From: Xanthomonas albilineans
GTDB lineage: Bacteria > Pseudomonadota > Gammaproteobacteria > Xanthomonadales > Xanthomonadaceae
DNA length: 64,000 bases
Direction of reading: 5' to 3'
NCBI RefSeq assembly: GCF_002939705.1
Contig: NZ_MDCB01000010.1
Location: 93,635-157,634, forward strand
In this document: one piece after another, positions 50,613 to 59,234 of the stretch
How the letters are laid out: every line of letters starts with the position of its first letter
How positions within the stretch are numbered: position 1 is the stretch's first letter
Notes under the pieces: model-generated
What the model was told of the DNA's origin: nothing
The model's input: the letters and a program-made list of their open reading frames with translations, nothing else
Databases searched by the model: none
Translations under genes and position numbers: made by a program

Positions 50613-51641
50613 ATGAGCAAGACCATGAAAGCAGCGGTTGTCCGTAAATTCGGTGGCCCACTGGAAATCGAGGAGGTAACGGTACCGCAACCGGGGTTGG
50701 GCGAGATACTAGTGAAGATCGAGGCCTGTGGCGTGTGCCACACCGACCTGCATGCGGTGCATGGCGACTGGCCGGTAAAGCCCACATTGCCCTTCATTCC
50801 GGGTCATGAGGGAGTAGGCTACATCGTTGCGCTCGGGCCTGGCGTCATCCACTTGAAAGAGGGGGACCGCGTTGGCGTGCCTTGGCTATACTCGGCTTGC
50901 GGTCATTGCGAGCATTGTCTGGGCGGCTGGGAGACGCTGTGCGAAACGCAGAAGAACACCGGTTACTCGGTCAACGGCGCTTTTGCCGAATACGCTCTCG
51001 CTGCTGCCGATTACGTGGGCCATCTGCCGGATAACGTGAGCTTTGTCGAGATCGCGCCGGTGCTGTGTGCGGGCGTCACTACATACAAGGGGCTGAAGGT
51101 CACCGACACCCGGCCTGGCCAGTGGGTAGCTATTTCCGGCATTGGAGGCCTGGGCCATATGGCAGTGCAGTACGCGAAGGCGATGGGACTCAAAGTTGCA
51201 GCGGTGGACGTCGACGATGCCAAGCTAGATCTGGCGCGTCGGCTCGGCGCGGAGATCACGGTCAACGCAAAGAACATCGATCCAGCGCTTTTTCTTAAGA
51301 AGGAAATCGGCGGTGTGCACGGCGCACTGGTGACTGCCGTTTCGCCTAGTGCATTCAGTCAGGCGATGAACATGGTGCGCCGTGGCGGGACCGTGTCGCT
51401 CAATGGCCTACCGCCTGGAAAATTCGACCTGTCGATCTTCGACATGGTGCTCAACGGAGTCACTGTGCGCGGTTCGATCGTCGGCACCCGCCTGGATCTA
51501 CAGGAGTCGCTGGATATCGCGAAGGATGGCAAAGTGGTGGCCACGGTCTCTAGAGAGAGACTGGACAACATCAACGATGTATTCAAACGTATGCGTGAAG
51601 GCAACATCGAGGGCAGGGTAGTACTGGACTTCGCTGCCTAA
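50613..51641 (+). CDS. adhP: Zinc-dependent alcohol dehydrogenase AdhP
   Basis: 342 residues, an MDR-family alcohol dehydrogenase. Catalytic zinc ligands are in '[17 protein letters not shown]' and 'PGHEGVGYI'; the structural zinc uses '[15 protein letters not shown]'. The NAD-binding motif is '[19 protein letters not shown]'. A TACGAGGAA ribosome-binding region precedes the ATG. Together with the aldehyde dehydrogenase it would interconvert alcohol, aldehyde and acid with NAD(H), feeding the transhydrogenase. Confidence 0.93.
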   Translation: MSKTMKAAVVRKFGGPLEIEEVTVPQPGLGEILVKIEACGVCHTDLHAVHGDWPVKPTLPFIPGHEGVGYIVALGPGVIHLKEGDRVGVPWLYSACGHCEHCLGGWETLCETQKNTGYSVNGAFAEYALAAADYVGHLPDNVSFVEIAPVLCAGVTTYKGLKVTDTRPGQWVAISGIGGLGHMAVQYAKAMGLKVAAVDVDDAKLDLARRLGAEITVNAKNIDPALFLKKEIGGVHGALVTAVSPSAFSQAMNMVRRGGTVSLNGLPPGKFDLSIFDMVLNGVTVRGSIVGTRLDLQESLDIAKDGKVVATVSRERLDNINDVFKRMREGNIEGRVVLDFAA

Positions 51642-52122
51642 CGAGCTGTCGAGGCGGCTGCTCCGCATTGCTCTCGATAGCCAGGATCCGCGATCGACGG
51701 TGACTATTTCCTTCTCGACGATAGCCACGTCGTGCCAGGTGCTCGGCTAATTAATAGTTTACGCGGCAACGATTTTTTCCATCGCTCACCGGACATTGCC
51801 AGCGCCGAGTTTGCTAGCATAATCGACAAGCTCAAGACTTGATTTCGCTTGCTTGCTAGATCATCTGATCGATGAGTGCAAGGTTAAAGGTGACAGATGG
51901 ATTCAGGCTCGCGCTGCCGATTTTACTGGTGGAACGGACGGATGTGTATATAGCTTCCTTCGTTAGGCTATTCAATCCAATGCTTATTGGACGACCGGAA
52001 ACGTATTTAGCATGACTGCCAAGTCCAGTATCAGGGGAGGGAACATGGATGTACTCCAATTATCGGATCGAAACCAGAGTAATTTTTTCCTTTCTAGATA
52101 CCCGTTCCTTTTTCCCACTTTC
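51642..52122. other. Intergenic region after adhP, no gene seen
   Basis: 481 bases between adhP and the regulator pseudogene, A/T-richer than average, with no recognisable open frame or strong terminator. Nothing specific is supported. Confidence 0.5.
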
Positions 52123-52814
52123 CTAAGTGCCACACATGGCCACGAGCATATCGACTTTGAGAATGGACACGGTTTTACGATTGACCGCCAGTATGCCGCC
52201 TGCTTCCATCCGGGTGAATAGGCGGCTGATCGTTTCAACGGCTAGGCCGAGATAATTGGCGATGTCGTAGCGCGACATCCTGAGAGGCTGCGCAGAAAAA
52301 TAGCCAGACGCTCCTGCGCCTGCGGGCGCCCCATCATCACCAGATGATGCTGTTCGGCGACCAACTCCCGGCTGATTGCGCGTATCAGCTGGTGTTGCAG
52401 CGATGGAACCTCGGCCATTACTTTCTGTAGCTGCGTATAAGGTAGCTCGCAGATGCTGGTTCGCTCCAAGGCATCGGCGGCACAAAGATGATATTCGTTA
52501 GCCATTGCGTCAACGCCGATCAATTCGCCAGGCAAATGAAATCCCAATATCTGCACGTCGCCCTCGTTGCTTTCCACTACGGTCTTGAGCGAGCCTGATC
52601 GCACGATATACAGTGAGTGAAATACGTCGCCCTGGCGATACAGGTAGTCGCCGCGTTCAAGTAGCCGTTTGTCGCGCACAGCCATATCCAGGCGTTCCAG
52701 ATCGGCCTGGTTGATTCCTGCCGGAAGGCAAATTTTGTTTAACGCGCAATGGCTGCAACTGCGCTTGAGCTGACGCAAATCCATTGGGTCAAAAGGCAGA
52801 GTGCGATGTTTCAT
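52123..52814 (-). pseudogene. FNR-type oxygen-sensing regulator, disrupted by deletion/frameshift
   Basis: The frame from 52814 (MKHRTLPFDPMDLRQ) carries the FNR cysteine motif 'CSHCALNKICLPAG' (C-x2-C-x5-C) and a further Cys in 'TSICELPY', all four ligands for an oxygen-labile [4Fe-4S] cluster. The cAMP-receptor-like beta-roll and dimer helix run to 'AQERLAIFL'. The frame then breaks, and the DNA-binding helix-turn-helix 'RMSRYDIANYLGLAVETISR' continues in another frame to 52123. About a dozen linker residues present in relatives are missing, so a small deletion that is not a multiple of three separated sensor from DNA-binding domain. Confidence 0.85.
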
Positions 52815-53150
52815 GGCCCCTTCGGCGGATGCAGATGATGCAATGACTAGTCCATCGTTTTAAGAGAACGAAAAATGGGTAAGGTCCAAAGCACACGGCG
52901 AGATATACGTCATGCTTCAGCCGACCTAGCCCAGTAGGGTTGAGGTTAAATCAAGACTGCGGCGAGTTTATTGATGTGGATCAATTAGGGCGCAGGGATT
53001 TCTGTAGGGAAAACAGAAAAAAGCGCCAAGTCACTGATAAGTAAGAAAAATGGCGGGCTCTCGAAGAAGGGGCTCGGCATGCCGACGATATTGCGTGCCA
53101 TGAATGCTGTGGATCAGTTGGGTGCTGGCGATGGGGTTGTCTGGCGCCGC
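52815..53150. other. Intergenic region with FNR box, no gene seen
   Basis: The region upstream of the broken regulator contains the FNR box at 52971-52984 and a small hairpin, TTTCTGT (53000-53006) with ACAGAAA a few bases on. No protein-coding frame with recognisable motifs is present. Confidence 0.5.
52971..52984. promoter_or_regulatory. Perfect FNR box
   Basis: TTGATGTGGATCAA matches TTGAT-N4-ATCAA exactly. It lies 157 bases upstream of the broken regulator (minus strand) and about 180 bases before a candidate small RNA (plus strand). Being symmetric, it could serve either direction. Confidence 0.65.
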
Positions 53151-53276
53151 CCGCTATAGGGCATGTCCTGGAGGGGCTGATAGGATTTGAAAATCGGTGA
53201 TTTAGTCTTGAGCGAGGATTTTTGAAACGATCCTCGGCCGCTCTTCCAGTAAGCCCCGCTTTGCGGGGCTTTTCAT
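53150..53276 (+). ncRNA. Candidate small RNA ending in a strong terminator
   Basis: Three hairpins follow each other: AAATC-GGT-GATTT (53191-53203), CGAGGAT (53213-53219) with ATCCTCG (53230-53236), and the terminator stem AAGCCCCGC-TTT-GCGGGGCTT (53251-53271) followed by TTC and TTTT. No protein frame ends just before this terminator on the plus strand. The 5' end is uncertain, as no clear -35/-10 pair was found. An FNR box lies upstream. Confidence 0.35.
53251..53276 (+). terminator. Rho-independent terminator
   Basis: A perfect 9-bp stem AAGCCCCGC (53251-53259) and GCGGGGCTT (53263-53271), 3-base loop, then TTTCATTTT. It ends whatever transcript comes from the left on the plus strand; no intact plus-strand gene precedes it. 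Confidence 0.85.
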
Positions 53277-53539
53277 TTTGGGCCAGTGCTTGGATCGCGT
53301 GCAGCTGCCTTGTCTGGATCCGCGTGTCAATCACAGTGAAGGTGAAGCCGGCGCATGCACCGACAAGGCCGTGTTCAAGGTGTCTTAAAGTGTAGGCGAT
53401 GGCTGGCTGGTGTGGATGCATACGAACCACTGGTGCAGAAACCAGTGCCAACGTGATGGTCAGTGGCCCCGATAACGCTCAAGACCGGGGCATCAACCGC
53501 AGCAACATTGCCATCTGGCAGGTTGGGGCGCAGAGGCTT

Positions 53540-54838
53540 TTATGCAACTCGGCTCAGTTTGAGCCGTTGCGACTCCTCGTATGCATGTAGCACCGCGCGC
53601 GCAAGAATGTCCAGACCCTCGTCCAGCAGGGCGTCTGGTGTGGTCAGCGGAGCCATCACTTTCAGCACTTCGTCGTTCGGGCCAGCGCTTTCGATCACCA
53701 GGCCATGTTTGAACGCATGCGTGCGCGCTGAGGCTGCAAGTTGCCCCGTCCCGACGTCCAACCCCATGAACATGCCGCGTCCCTTGACGCGTGCCCCCGG
53801 CACCTGTGCGGCGATCCGGGTCAGTGCTTCGGTCACGCGCTGGCCACGCGCTGCCGCTTGTGTGGCGAATGTGTCGTCGGCCCAGAATTTATGCAGTGCG
53901 ACGCTGGCGGTGAGCATTGCATGGTTGTTGCCGCGGAAGGTGCCGTTGTGTTGGCCGGGACGCCATTGGTCATGCTCGGGCGCGACCAGCAGCAGAGAGA
54001 ATGGTAGGCCGAAGCCGGACAGGGATTTAGACAGTACGATCAAGTCGGGGACCAAGTCCAGTCCATCGAAACTGAAGAAGCCTCCGCTGCGTCCGCAACC
54101 GGCCTGGACATCGTCGACGATGACCAGCGCGCCGTGGCGGCGGGCAGCGGCGAATATCCGACGTAGCCAGGGCGTGGACGCCACATTGAGCCCGCCTTCG
54201 CCTTGCACCAGTTCCAGGATGATCGCCGCGGGCGGATCGATGCCGCCGGAGGGGTCGTCGAGCATGCCCTCCAGCAAGGCGGCGCTATCCACGCTCTCGC
54301 CGAGATAGCCATCGTAGGGCAATCGGGTAACGCCGGCGTGCGGCAGTTCCATGCGATGGTGGCGATTGCCGGTCACCGCCAGCGCTCCCATCGACAGCCC
54401 ATGATAGGCATTACTGAAGGCAATGACGTTGTGACGACCAGTGATCTTGCGGGCCAGCTTGAGTGCGCCTTCGACCGCATTGGCGCCAGTCGGGCCGGTG
54501 AACTGCAGGCGGTGGGCAAGTCCGCGCGGCTTGAGGATCCTTTCGACGAAGGCGTCGATGAAATCGTGCTTGGTCTGCGAGTACATATCCAGCGATAGCG
54601 CCAAGCCGCCGTTGCGGAGGTGCGCGATCAGCGCCTCGGCCATGTCCGGGTCGTTGTGGCCGTAATTGAGCGAGCCGCAGCCGGCCAGAAAGTCGATGTA
54701 GCGGTGCCCATGGGTATCGAACATCAGGCTTCCCGCCGCGCGGACGAACAGAGCATCGAACGAATGGCAGTAGCTGCGCACGTTGGATTCGTGGCGTTGA
54801 AACATCAGGCGGGGATCGTTCATGCGGGTCTCGATCAT
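53540..54838 (-). CDS. Diaminobutyrate--2-oxoglutarate aminotransferase
   Basis: 432 residues, a class III PLP aminotransferase resembling EctB/Dat: 'ESNVRSYCHSFDALFVRA' at the start, 'FLAGCGSLNYGHNDPDM', 'QFTGPTGANAVEGALKLAR' and the PLP lysine in 'LIVLSKSLSGFGLPFSL' (about 270). It makes 2,4-diaminobutyrate from aspartate semialdehyde. No ectA or ectC neighbours exist, so ectoine synthesis is unlikely. Next to an NRPS it probably supplies diaminobutyrate as a peptide building block. ATGs at 54838 and 54823 are both possible starts. Confidence 0.88.
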   Translation of the reverse strand: MIETRMNDPRLMFQRHESNVRSYCHSFDALFVRAAGSLMFDTHGHRYIDFLAGCGSLNYGHNDPDMAEALIAHLRNGGLALSLDMYSQTKHDFIDAFVERILKPRGLAHRLQFTGPTGANAVEGALKLARKITGRHNVIAFSNAYHGLSMGALAVTGNRHHRMELPHAGVTRLPYDGYLGESVDSAALLEGMLDDPSGGIDPPAAIILELVQGEGGLNVASTPWLRRIFAAARRHGALVIVDDVQAGCGRSGGFFSFDGLDLVPDLIVLSKSLSGFGLPFSLLLVAPEHDQWRPGQHNGTFRGNNHAMLTASVALHKFWADDTFATQAAARGQRVTEALTRIAAQVPGARVKGRGMFMGLDVGTGQLAASARTHAFKHGLVIESAGPNDEVLKVMAPLTTPDALLDEGLDILARAVLHAYEESQRLKLSRVA

Positions 54839-55098
54839 TTAGCGAAAGTGGCTTGTGCGTGCATACGCTTGGTGTTGTGAAAACGGCGTTGCAGATTCTG
54901 CCCGGATCGGGTGTCCGGCTCCAGTCGCTGCTACCCCAGTGGTACTCCGTCCGACGTTTTCACTATGCTTACTGTGCCAAGTATCAGTCCATGCATTGAC
55001 CGATATATGACGGGAAGCCGTTTTTTCGAAAGCCTTTACGCAACGCCACGTGCCGCGCATGTTCTAACGACTACTTGGATGCCGGTCGCTTGTCGTAG

Positions 55099-55331
55099 GC
55101 GACCTTGCATGCCAACCATCGTGACTTCGATAGGTTTATGTTACGTAAACCTATCGGTTGCGATGTTGTGCGACGCAGCACTGCTGCGTGCATATTGGGT
55201 TGCCAAGTCAGCATGCCGGTTGTGCTGGGGCCCACCGGATTGGCGGGGCTGATCTGGCCAATGGCGAGATCCTGGGCCCGCGTGCGGCCAAGCGTTCGGG
55301 GTGCCCTTTAGTCTTGTCGATGATAAGCATC
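55099..55331 (+). pseudogene. Fragment of an FMN-dependent alpha-hydroxy-acid dehydrogenase
   Basis: The frame from 55099 reads 'ATLHANHRDFDRFMLRK', then 'VSMPVVLGPTGLAGLIWP', matching the N-terminal barrel of L-lactate/mandelate dehydrogenases. After WP the frame shifts by one base to 'NGEILGPRAAK' and again to 'AFGVPFSLVDD'; each shift is explained by loss of a single base. The fragment stops at 55332, where the left end of an IS3-type element begins. The N-terminus and the C-terminal 250 or so residues are absent. Confidence 0.7.
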
Positions 55332-55697
55332 TGAATCGCCCCGAGATTCGAGGAGGCCTGTTGGCTTGAGTCAGGCCGCTATGATCTGACGGTTCTTGGG
55401 TTCTGTCTTTGTCTCGGTCAGCGCGTTGTCGCAGCTGTCGCCTGTGCTGTCCACGGAAGGTTCGATGTCCGTCTCGGCCAGGCGTTCGCTGTAGCGCATG
55501 GAGACGTACTGGCTGCCGCGGTCACTGTGATGCACGAGCTCGCCTTCGCCCGCCGACCGCTACGATGGGTGCTGGTCCTTGGTGTCAAAGACCATACACA
55601 TCGCGCGCTCGATCACCTCGGGGGAATACTTCGGTGACTTCCTCATCTTGGCTCCATTCTCAATCGAAGGAGCCTCCTCGAAATCCGGGGGGATTCA
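55332..55697 (-). mobile_element. 366-bp internally deleted IS3-family element
   Basis: The terminal inverted repeats are about 26 bases long, beginning TGAATCGCCCCGAG at 55332 and, on the other strand, TGAATCCCCCCGGA from 55697, with 22 of 26 positions equal. Inside, minus strand, an orfA start at 55646 gives 'MRKSPKYSPEVIERAM' and stops after about 28 codons. Then a piece of orfB follows with 'HHSDRGSQYVSMRYSERLA' and 'GDSCDNALTET', the last two parts of the DDE integrase core. Everything between is deleted. No clear 3-base target duplication was seen. Confidence 0.85.
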
Positions 55698-56019
55698 CTG
55701 AGCCAGTCTGCTTCGCCAATGTCAAGCTGCGATGACAAGTGCGCCTGGATTTCTGTGCATACGCAACTGTCATTGTCGGATCGGTGGCGTACCGCATGTC
55801 AGTCGTAGCGCGGCTTGACGAAATCCTGCCAGGAGCAGCAAGACAGGGTCAGTCGGATATGCGGAAACATTTATAATTTATTTTATTTTTATGGAATTTA
55901 TATTTATATAGTGAAATTTGTGTTTCGGTACAAATTTCTTGTGCGAAACTTGTCATAAGAGAGACGCAATTTTTGTATAGCATCCGCCGCCCAGAACCTG
56001 ACTTCTGAGGCCGGATGAG
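55698..56019. promoter_or_regulatory. A/T-rich region upstream of the AraC-type regulator
   Basis: 322 bases with no gene. The part 55860-55960 is strikingly A/T-rich (runs of TTTATTTTATTTTTATGG type) for this genome and lies just before the regulator gene; it probably holds its promoter. Exact -35 and -10 elements cannot be chosen among many matches. Confidence 0.45.
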
Positions 56020-57063
56020 ATGGCGAAGACATGCCGAGTGCAGCGAGTGCAGATGGAGCCTTTTCGTGGAGTGGTGGAAGCACGACCTGCTTCTAAGTCG
56101 CGCCCCTTCGATTCATTTTTTACTTCGCAAGTGCATCCTGGCGAACGCGTGCCGCGCTGGCTTGACTGGATGGCGCGCTCGATCGGCGTGGATCGGCCTG
56201 GCGTACGGGCGCGGCGCAAATTTTCTTTTTCGCCTCTGCAACCGGTATTCGACGGGTGTATCAACCAGCTACGCCTGGGAAATGTGCACCTTGCCAAGGT
56301 ATTGGCGACAGGGCATGAATTCCATTTGACTTTGGCCGACAACGACGAAGAGCGGCCGCGCATCCTGGTGGCCCTGCAGCACAAAGGCGCGAGCCGGATG
56401 GTGTGCGATGGCGTCTCGACCGCACTGCGCGCGGGCGAGCTGGCGGTGTTGCAGGTCAATCGGCAGTTTTGTTTCGCCAGTCAAGCCAATGTCGAAAACT
56501 ACTTTGTCTGGTTTGCGCAGCCGCGGCATGCGATGAAGCTGGTCGATGAAGTTGCCTTGCAGCGTCTGTGCGGACCCGCGCCGATGCAGCGGCTGGCATG
56601 TAGTCTGATCGAGCGCCTGTTCAGCGAACCGGGTTTATGCAATTCCGACAGCGAGCAATTCCTTGCGCAAGCCCTGACCAAGTTGCTGGAACTGACGTTC
56701 AAAGAGTCCAACGACGTGCAGCCACAATTGGAACCCAACCGGCCGTCGCGGGAGATGGTAGTGCAGTTCGTCGAACGCAATTTGCGTGACCCGGAGCTTT
56801 CTCCGGAGAGCATCGCGCGTGCGCTGGGCTGGAGCAAACGCACGGTCTATCGGGCGTTCAAGGGCAGTGACGGCGAGAGTCTGAACAGTTATCTGTGGCG
56901 ACGACGGGTCGAACAGTGCGCGCAGGAGTTGCGCGGGCCTGGTAACCAGAGCATCACCGGCATAGCCTATTCGTTCGGGTTCAGTAGTTCTCCACATTTC
57001 AGCCGCTTGTTCAAGCAGCACATGGGCGCCTCGCCGCTGCGGTATCGTCGCGGCGATCATTGA
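56020..57063 (+). CDS. AraC-family transcriptional regulator of the NRPS locus
   Basis: 347 residues. The C-terminal 105 residues form the double helix-turn-helix of AraC proteins: 'LSPESIARALGWSKRTVYRAF' and 'SITGIAYSFGFSSSPHFSRLF', ending 'GASPLRYRR'. The N-terminal part (1-230) is a variable sensor region resembling AraC-binding-like (cupin type) domains. Orientation is towards the thioesterase gene, convergent with it. It is likely the local activator of the NRPS genes. The ATG at 56020 or an internal ATG at 56053 could be the start. Confidence 0.88.
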   Translation: MAKTCRVQRVQMEPFRGVVEARPASKSRPFDSFFTSQVHPGERVPRWLDWMARSIGVDRPGVRARRKFSFSPLQPVFDGCINQLRLGNVHLAKVLATGHEFHLTLADNDEERPRILVALQHKGASRMVCDGVSTALRAGELAVLQVNRQFCFASQANVENYFVWFAQPRHAMKLVDEVALQRLCGPAPMQRLACSLIERLFSEPGLCNSDSEQFLAQALTKLLELTFKESNDVQPQLEPNRPSREMVVQFVERNLRDPELSPESIARALGWSKRTVYRAFKGSDGESLNSYLWRRRVEQCAQELRGPGNQSITGIAYSFGFSSSPHFSRLFKQHMGASPLRYRRGDH

Positions 57064-57407
57064 GTCAGCGCGAGTCGCCGATGGCAACCTGATTGCCACG
57101 AAGCTGGTGCAGTGTCGCCTTGGACGCAAGGCTCGCGCTCGCGGTTTCCGCACGCCCAGGTCATGAAGGTCGTGCGGCAACCGCGCTTGTGCGGCGATTG
57201 CATGCTTTGGGCATCGTCGCTTCGTCATCGTCCGCGCCGCTGCACGTGGTGGCTGCCCCTGATCGCGGAGGCCAAGCTGTTGCGGACATGCTTGCACTGT
57301 TCACAGATGCGTTTCCATCCTGCCTCACGCGATCACGATCTCCTGCTGTGCCGGTGGGGGGGGGGCGGATGTGCCGTGCCGGCAACGCCAAGTGCGCAGT
57401 CATGCGA
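57064..57407. other. Intergenic region between convergent regulator and thioesterase genes
   Basis: 344 bases. Open frames here are extensions of antisense frames of the thioesterase gene and show no motif. A run of eight or more G occurs near 57357-57366. No terminator hairpin was recognised. Confidence 0.5.
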
Positions 57408-59234
57408 TCACCTGCCTGGGGCTGCCCTAGGGAGAGTGGAGGCGGTTGTGGCGCTCGGCGTGTCGCGCACGCTGGACATCCACCACTCGGCCAAGGTCTG
57501 GCTATGCGGTTTGGCAAGCACGGTCATGTGATTGCCTGGGCCGCGCCAAGGGCGCAGATCGGCGGCATGCGCGGCCCAGGCTTCGCTCAGGCCTTGATAC
57601 GTGTCGGCCAGCTGCGTCTGTTCGTGTTGGGCGTTGTCGACAAGGACCAGATGCAAGGTCCCTGGATAGGGTTTGGCAGGAGTGTAGGTGGTCCGGCAGC
57701 AATGGGCGAACGTGGTCAGGCTGCCACGGATGGCCTCGCTGCGTGAGCGCTGCGGCATCAGGCCGTGTTTGACCATGACCCGATGCACCGATTGAATCAA
57801 TGCATCCTGGCCTAGACGATGCAGTGCCTGGCGGTCGATGTTCAGTGGCGTCCGTACACGCATCTGCAACGCGTCGAGGAAATAGTCCACGATGATGTCG
57901 CGCTTGCAGTCGTGCGGAGCCAGGGCGCGATGCGGGGGGCGGGTGTCGATCAGGGTCAGGCTGGCTGGCGGGCGGCCGAGGGCATGCAGACGCAATGCCA
58001 TCTCCAACACCACCCAGCCGCCGAACGAATGACCGATCAAATGCAGCGCAGAGGCGCTGTTCGCGATGCCGGGCAAGGCATCGAGATAGTGCTGTGCGGC
58101 AAGTTCCACCGAGCCGAACGGCGGGCAACTGCCATCGGTGCCGCGCGGCTGCATGCCGATCACATGGCAGCTCTGTCCCAGCGCGCTGCTCAGATCGACG
58201 AAACCGGTCATGCTGTCGCCCGCACCCGGTACACAGACGACCACGTGCGCCGTCGCGCGCCCCAGTTGCAGCGTGAATGCGGGTTCGTATGCCGATGTCG
58301 TAACCGTGGATTCGCACGCGCAGAGCGTGGCCGAGATGCATTGACCCAGGCCCGGTAGATGTTCGGCTTCGATCAGCGAGACATGCGTGCCGGGGACGGC
58401 CACCGATTGCACCTGGCGTGGCGGTAACAGTCGTGTCCAGCCGAGCGTCGTGTCCTCGGGAAAGGGCTCGGACGCATGGAATACCGTCAGTGGATAGTGC
58501 GGGGCAAGCCGCTGTGCCCAATACGTGGGCCACATCCGTTCGAACGTTGCGCGCATCCGGCTGGTGGTGAAGAGCTGCTCCAGGCTGGTCTGCTCGCGAG
58601 CGGCCAGCTCGTTCAACAGTCGATCCCCGTGAGCATGCGCGGCCAGTTCCTGCAACGATGCCTGTCCTGCTTTCGCAAGCAGGTCGTCGAACGCCGCTTG
58701 GAGGGCAGCGTCGTGGTCCGGTGTGCGCTGCAATAGCAGCTTCATGCGTGCGAGCAGGTGCTGTTTGGACGCGTCCTCCAACGTCATGGGATCCGGCGCG
58801 CGGTCAGGGTAGTCGCAATCGATCAGACCCAGGAAGGCCACCGGTGCGTCGTGCATACCCAAGTGCTGGGCGATGGCATAGGCGAGCAAGCCGCCGGAGG
58901 AGTAGCCGAGCAGGTGATACGGTCCGTGCGGCTGCACCGCCTGGATCATGTCGACCATCTGTGCAGCCAGCGTTTCCAGCATGGTCGGTAACGGGTCTGA
59001 CCAGGGCAGTGCATAGACCGGGATGTCTGCGTCGAGATGATCTGCCAGCGCGAAGGCGTAGGCGATATCTGCGGCGTCGGTCGGCACCACGAATAGCGGC
59101 GGACGTGTCCCTTGGGAGCGGACGGCAAGCGCATGGCTGTCCCGTGCGGGGGTGCCGCCGACCAGAGGATCGGCCTGCTGACGTGAAGTGGGATATGCGA
59201 GCATGTGATGGAAAAAGTGGTGGGCGATTGGCAA
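57408..59234 (-). CDS. Stand-alone tandem thioesterase protein of the NRPS cluster
   Basis: 608 residues with two alpha/beta-hydrolase thioesterase domains. Domain 1 (about 45-305): GYSSG with nucleophile S112, Asp139 in 'LIDCD', His284 in 'GTHVSLIE'. Domain 2 (about 325-580): GHSFG with S403, Asp430 in 'LTLIDTR', His569 in 'GNHMTVL'. Both triads look intact. Tandem thioesterases usually form the end of the last NRPS of lipopeptide systems; here they are a separate polypeptide 215 bases after the NRPS. The TTG at 59234 or the ATG at 59204 may start it; neither has a strong ribosome-binding site. It probably releases or cyclises the peptide. Confidence 0.85.
   Translation of the reverse strand: MPIAHHFFHHMLAYPTSRQQADPLVGGTPARDSHALAVRSQGTRPPLFVVPTDAADIAYAFALADHLDADIPVYALPWSDPLPTMLETLAAQMVDMIQAVQPHGPYHLLGYSSGGLLAYAIAQHLGMHDAPVAFLGLIDCDYPDRAPDPMTLEDASKQHLLARMKLLLQRTPDHDAALQAAFDDLLAKAGQASLQELAAHAHGDRLLNELAAREQTSLEQLFTTSRMRATFERMWPTYWAQRLAPHYPLTVFHASEPFPEDTTLGWTRLLPPRQVQSVAVPGTHVSLIEAEHLPGLGQCISATLCACESTVTTSAYEPAFTLQLGRATAHVVVCVPGAGDSMTGFVDLSSALGQSCHVIGMQPRGTDGSCPPFGSVELAAQHYLDALPGIANSASALHLIGHSFGGWVVLEMALRLHALGRPPASLTLIDTRPPHRALAPHDCKRDIIVDYFLDALQMRVRTPLNIDRQALHRLGQDALIQSVHRVMVKHGLMPQRSRSEAIRGSLTTFAHCCRTTYTPAKPYPGTLHLVLVDNAQHEQTQLADTYQGLSEAWAAHAADLRPWRGPGNHMTVLAKPHSQTLAEWWMSSVRDTPSATTASTLPRAAPGR

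Noticed and set aside
53281..53540. Short coding-like stretch ('GEAGACTDKAVFKVS') after the terminator
   Set aside because: It stops quickly in all frames and resembles no family I can name; kept only as unexplained sequence.
57093..58358. Plus-strand frames opposite the tandem thioesterase gene
   Set aside because: They are antisense shadows; both thioesterase triads on the minus strand leave no doubt about the coding strand.
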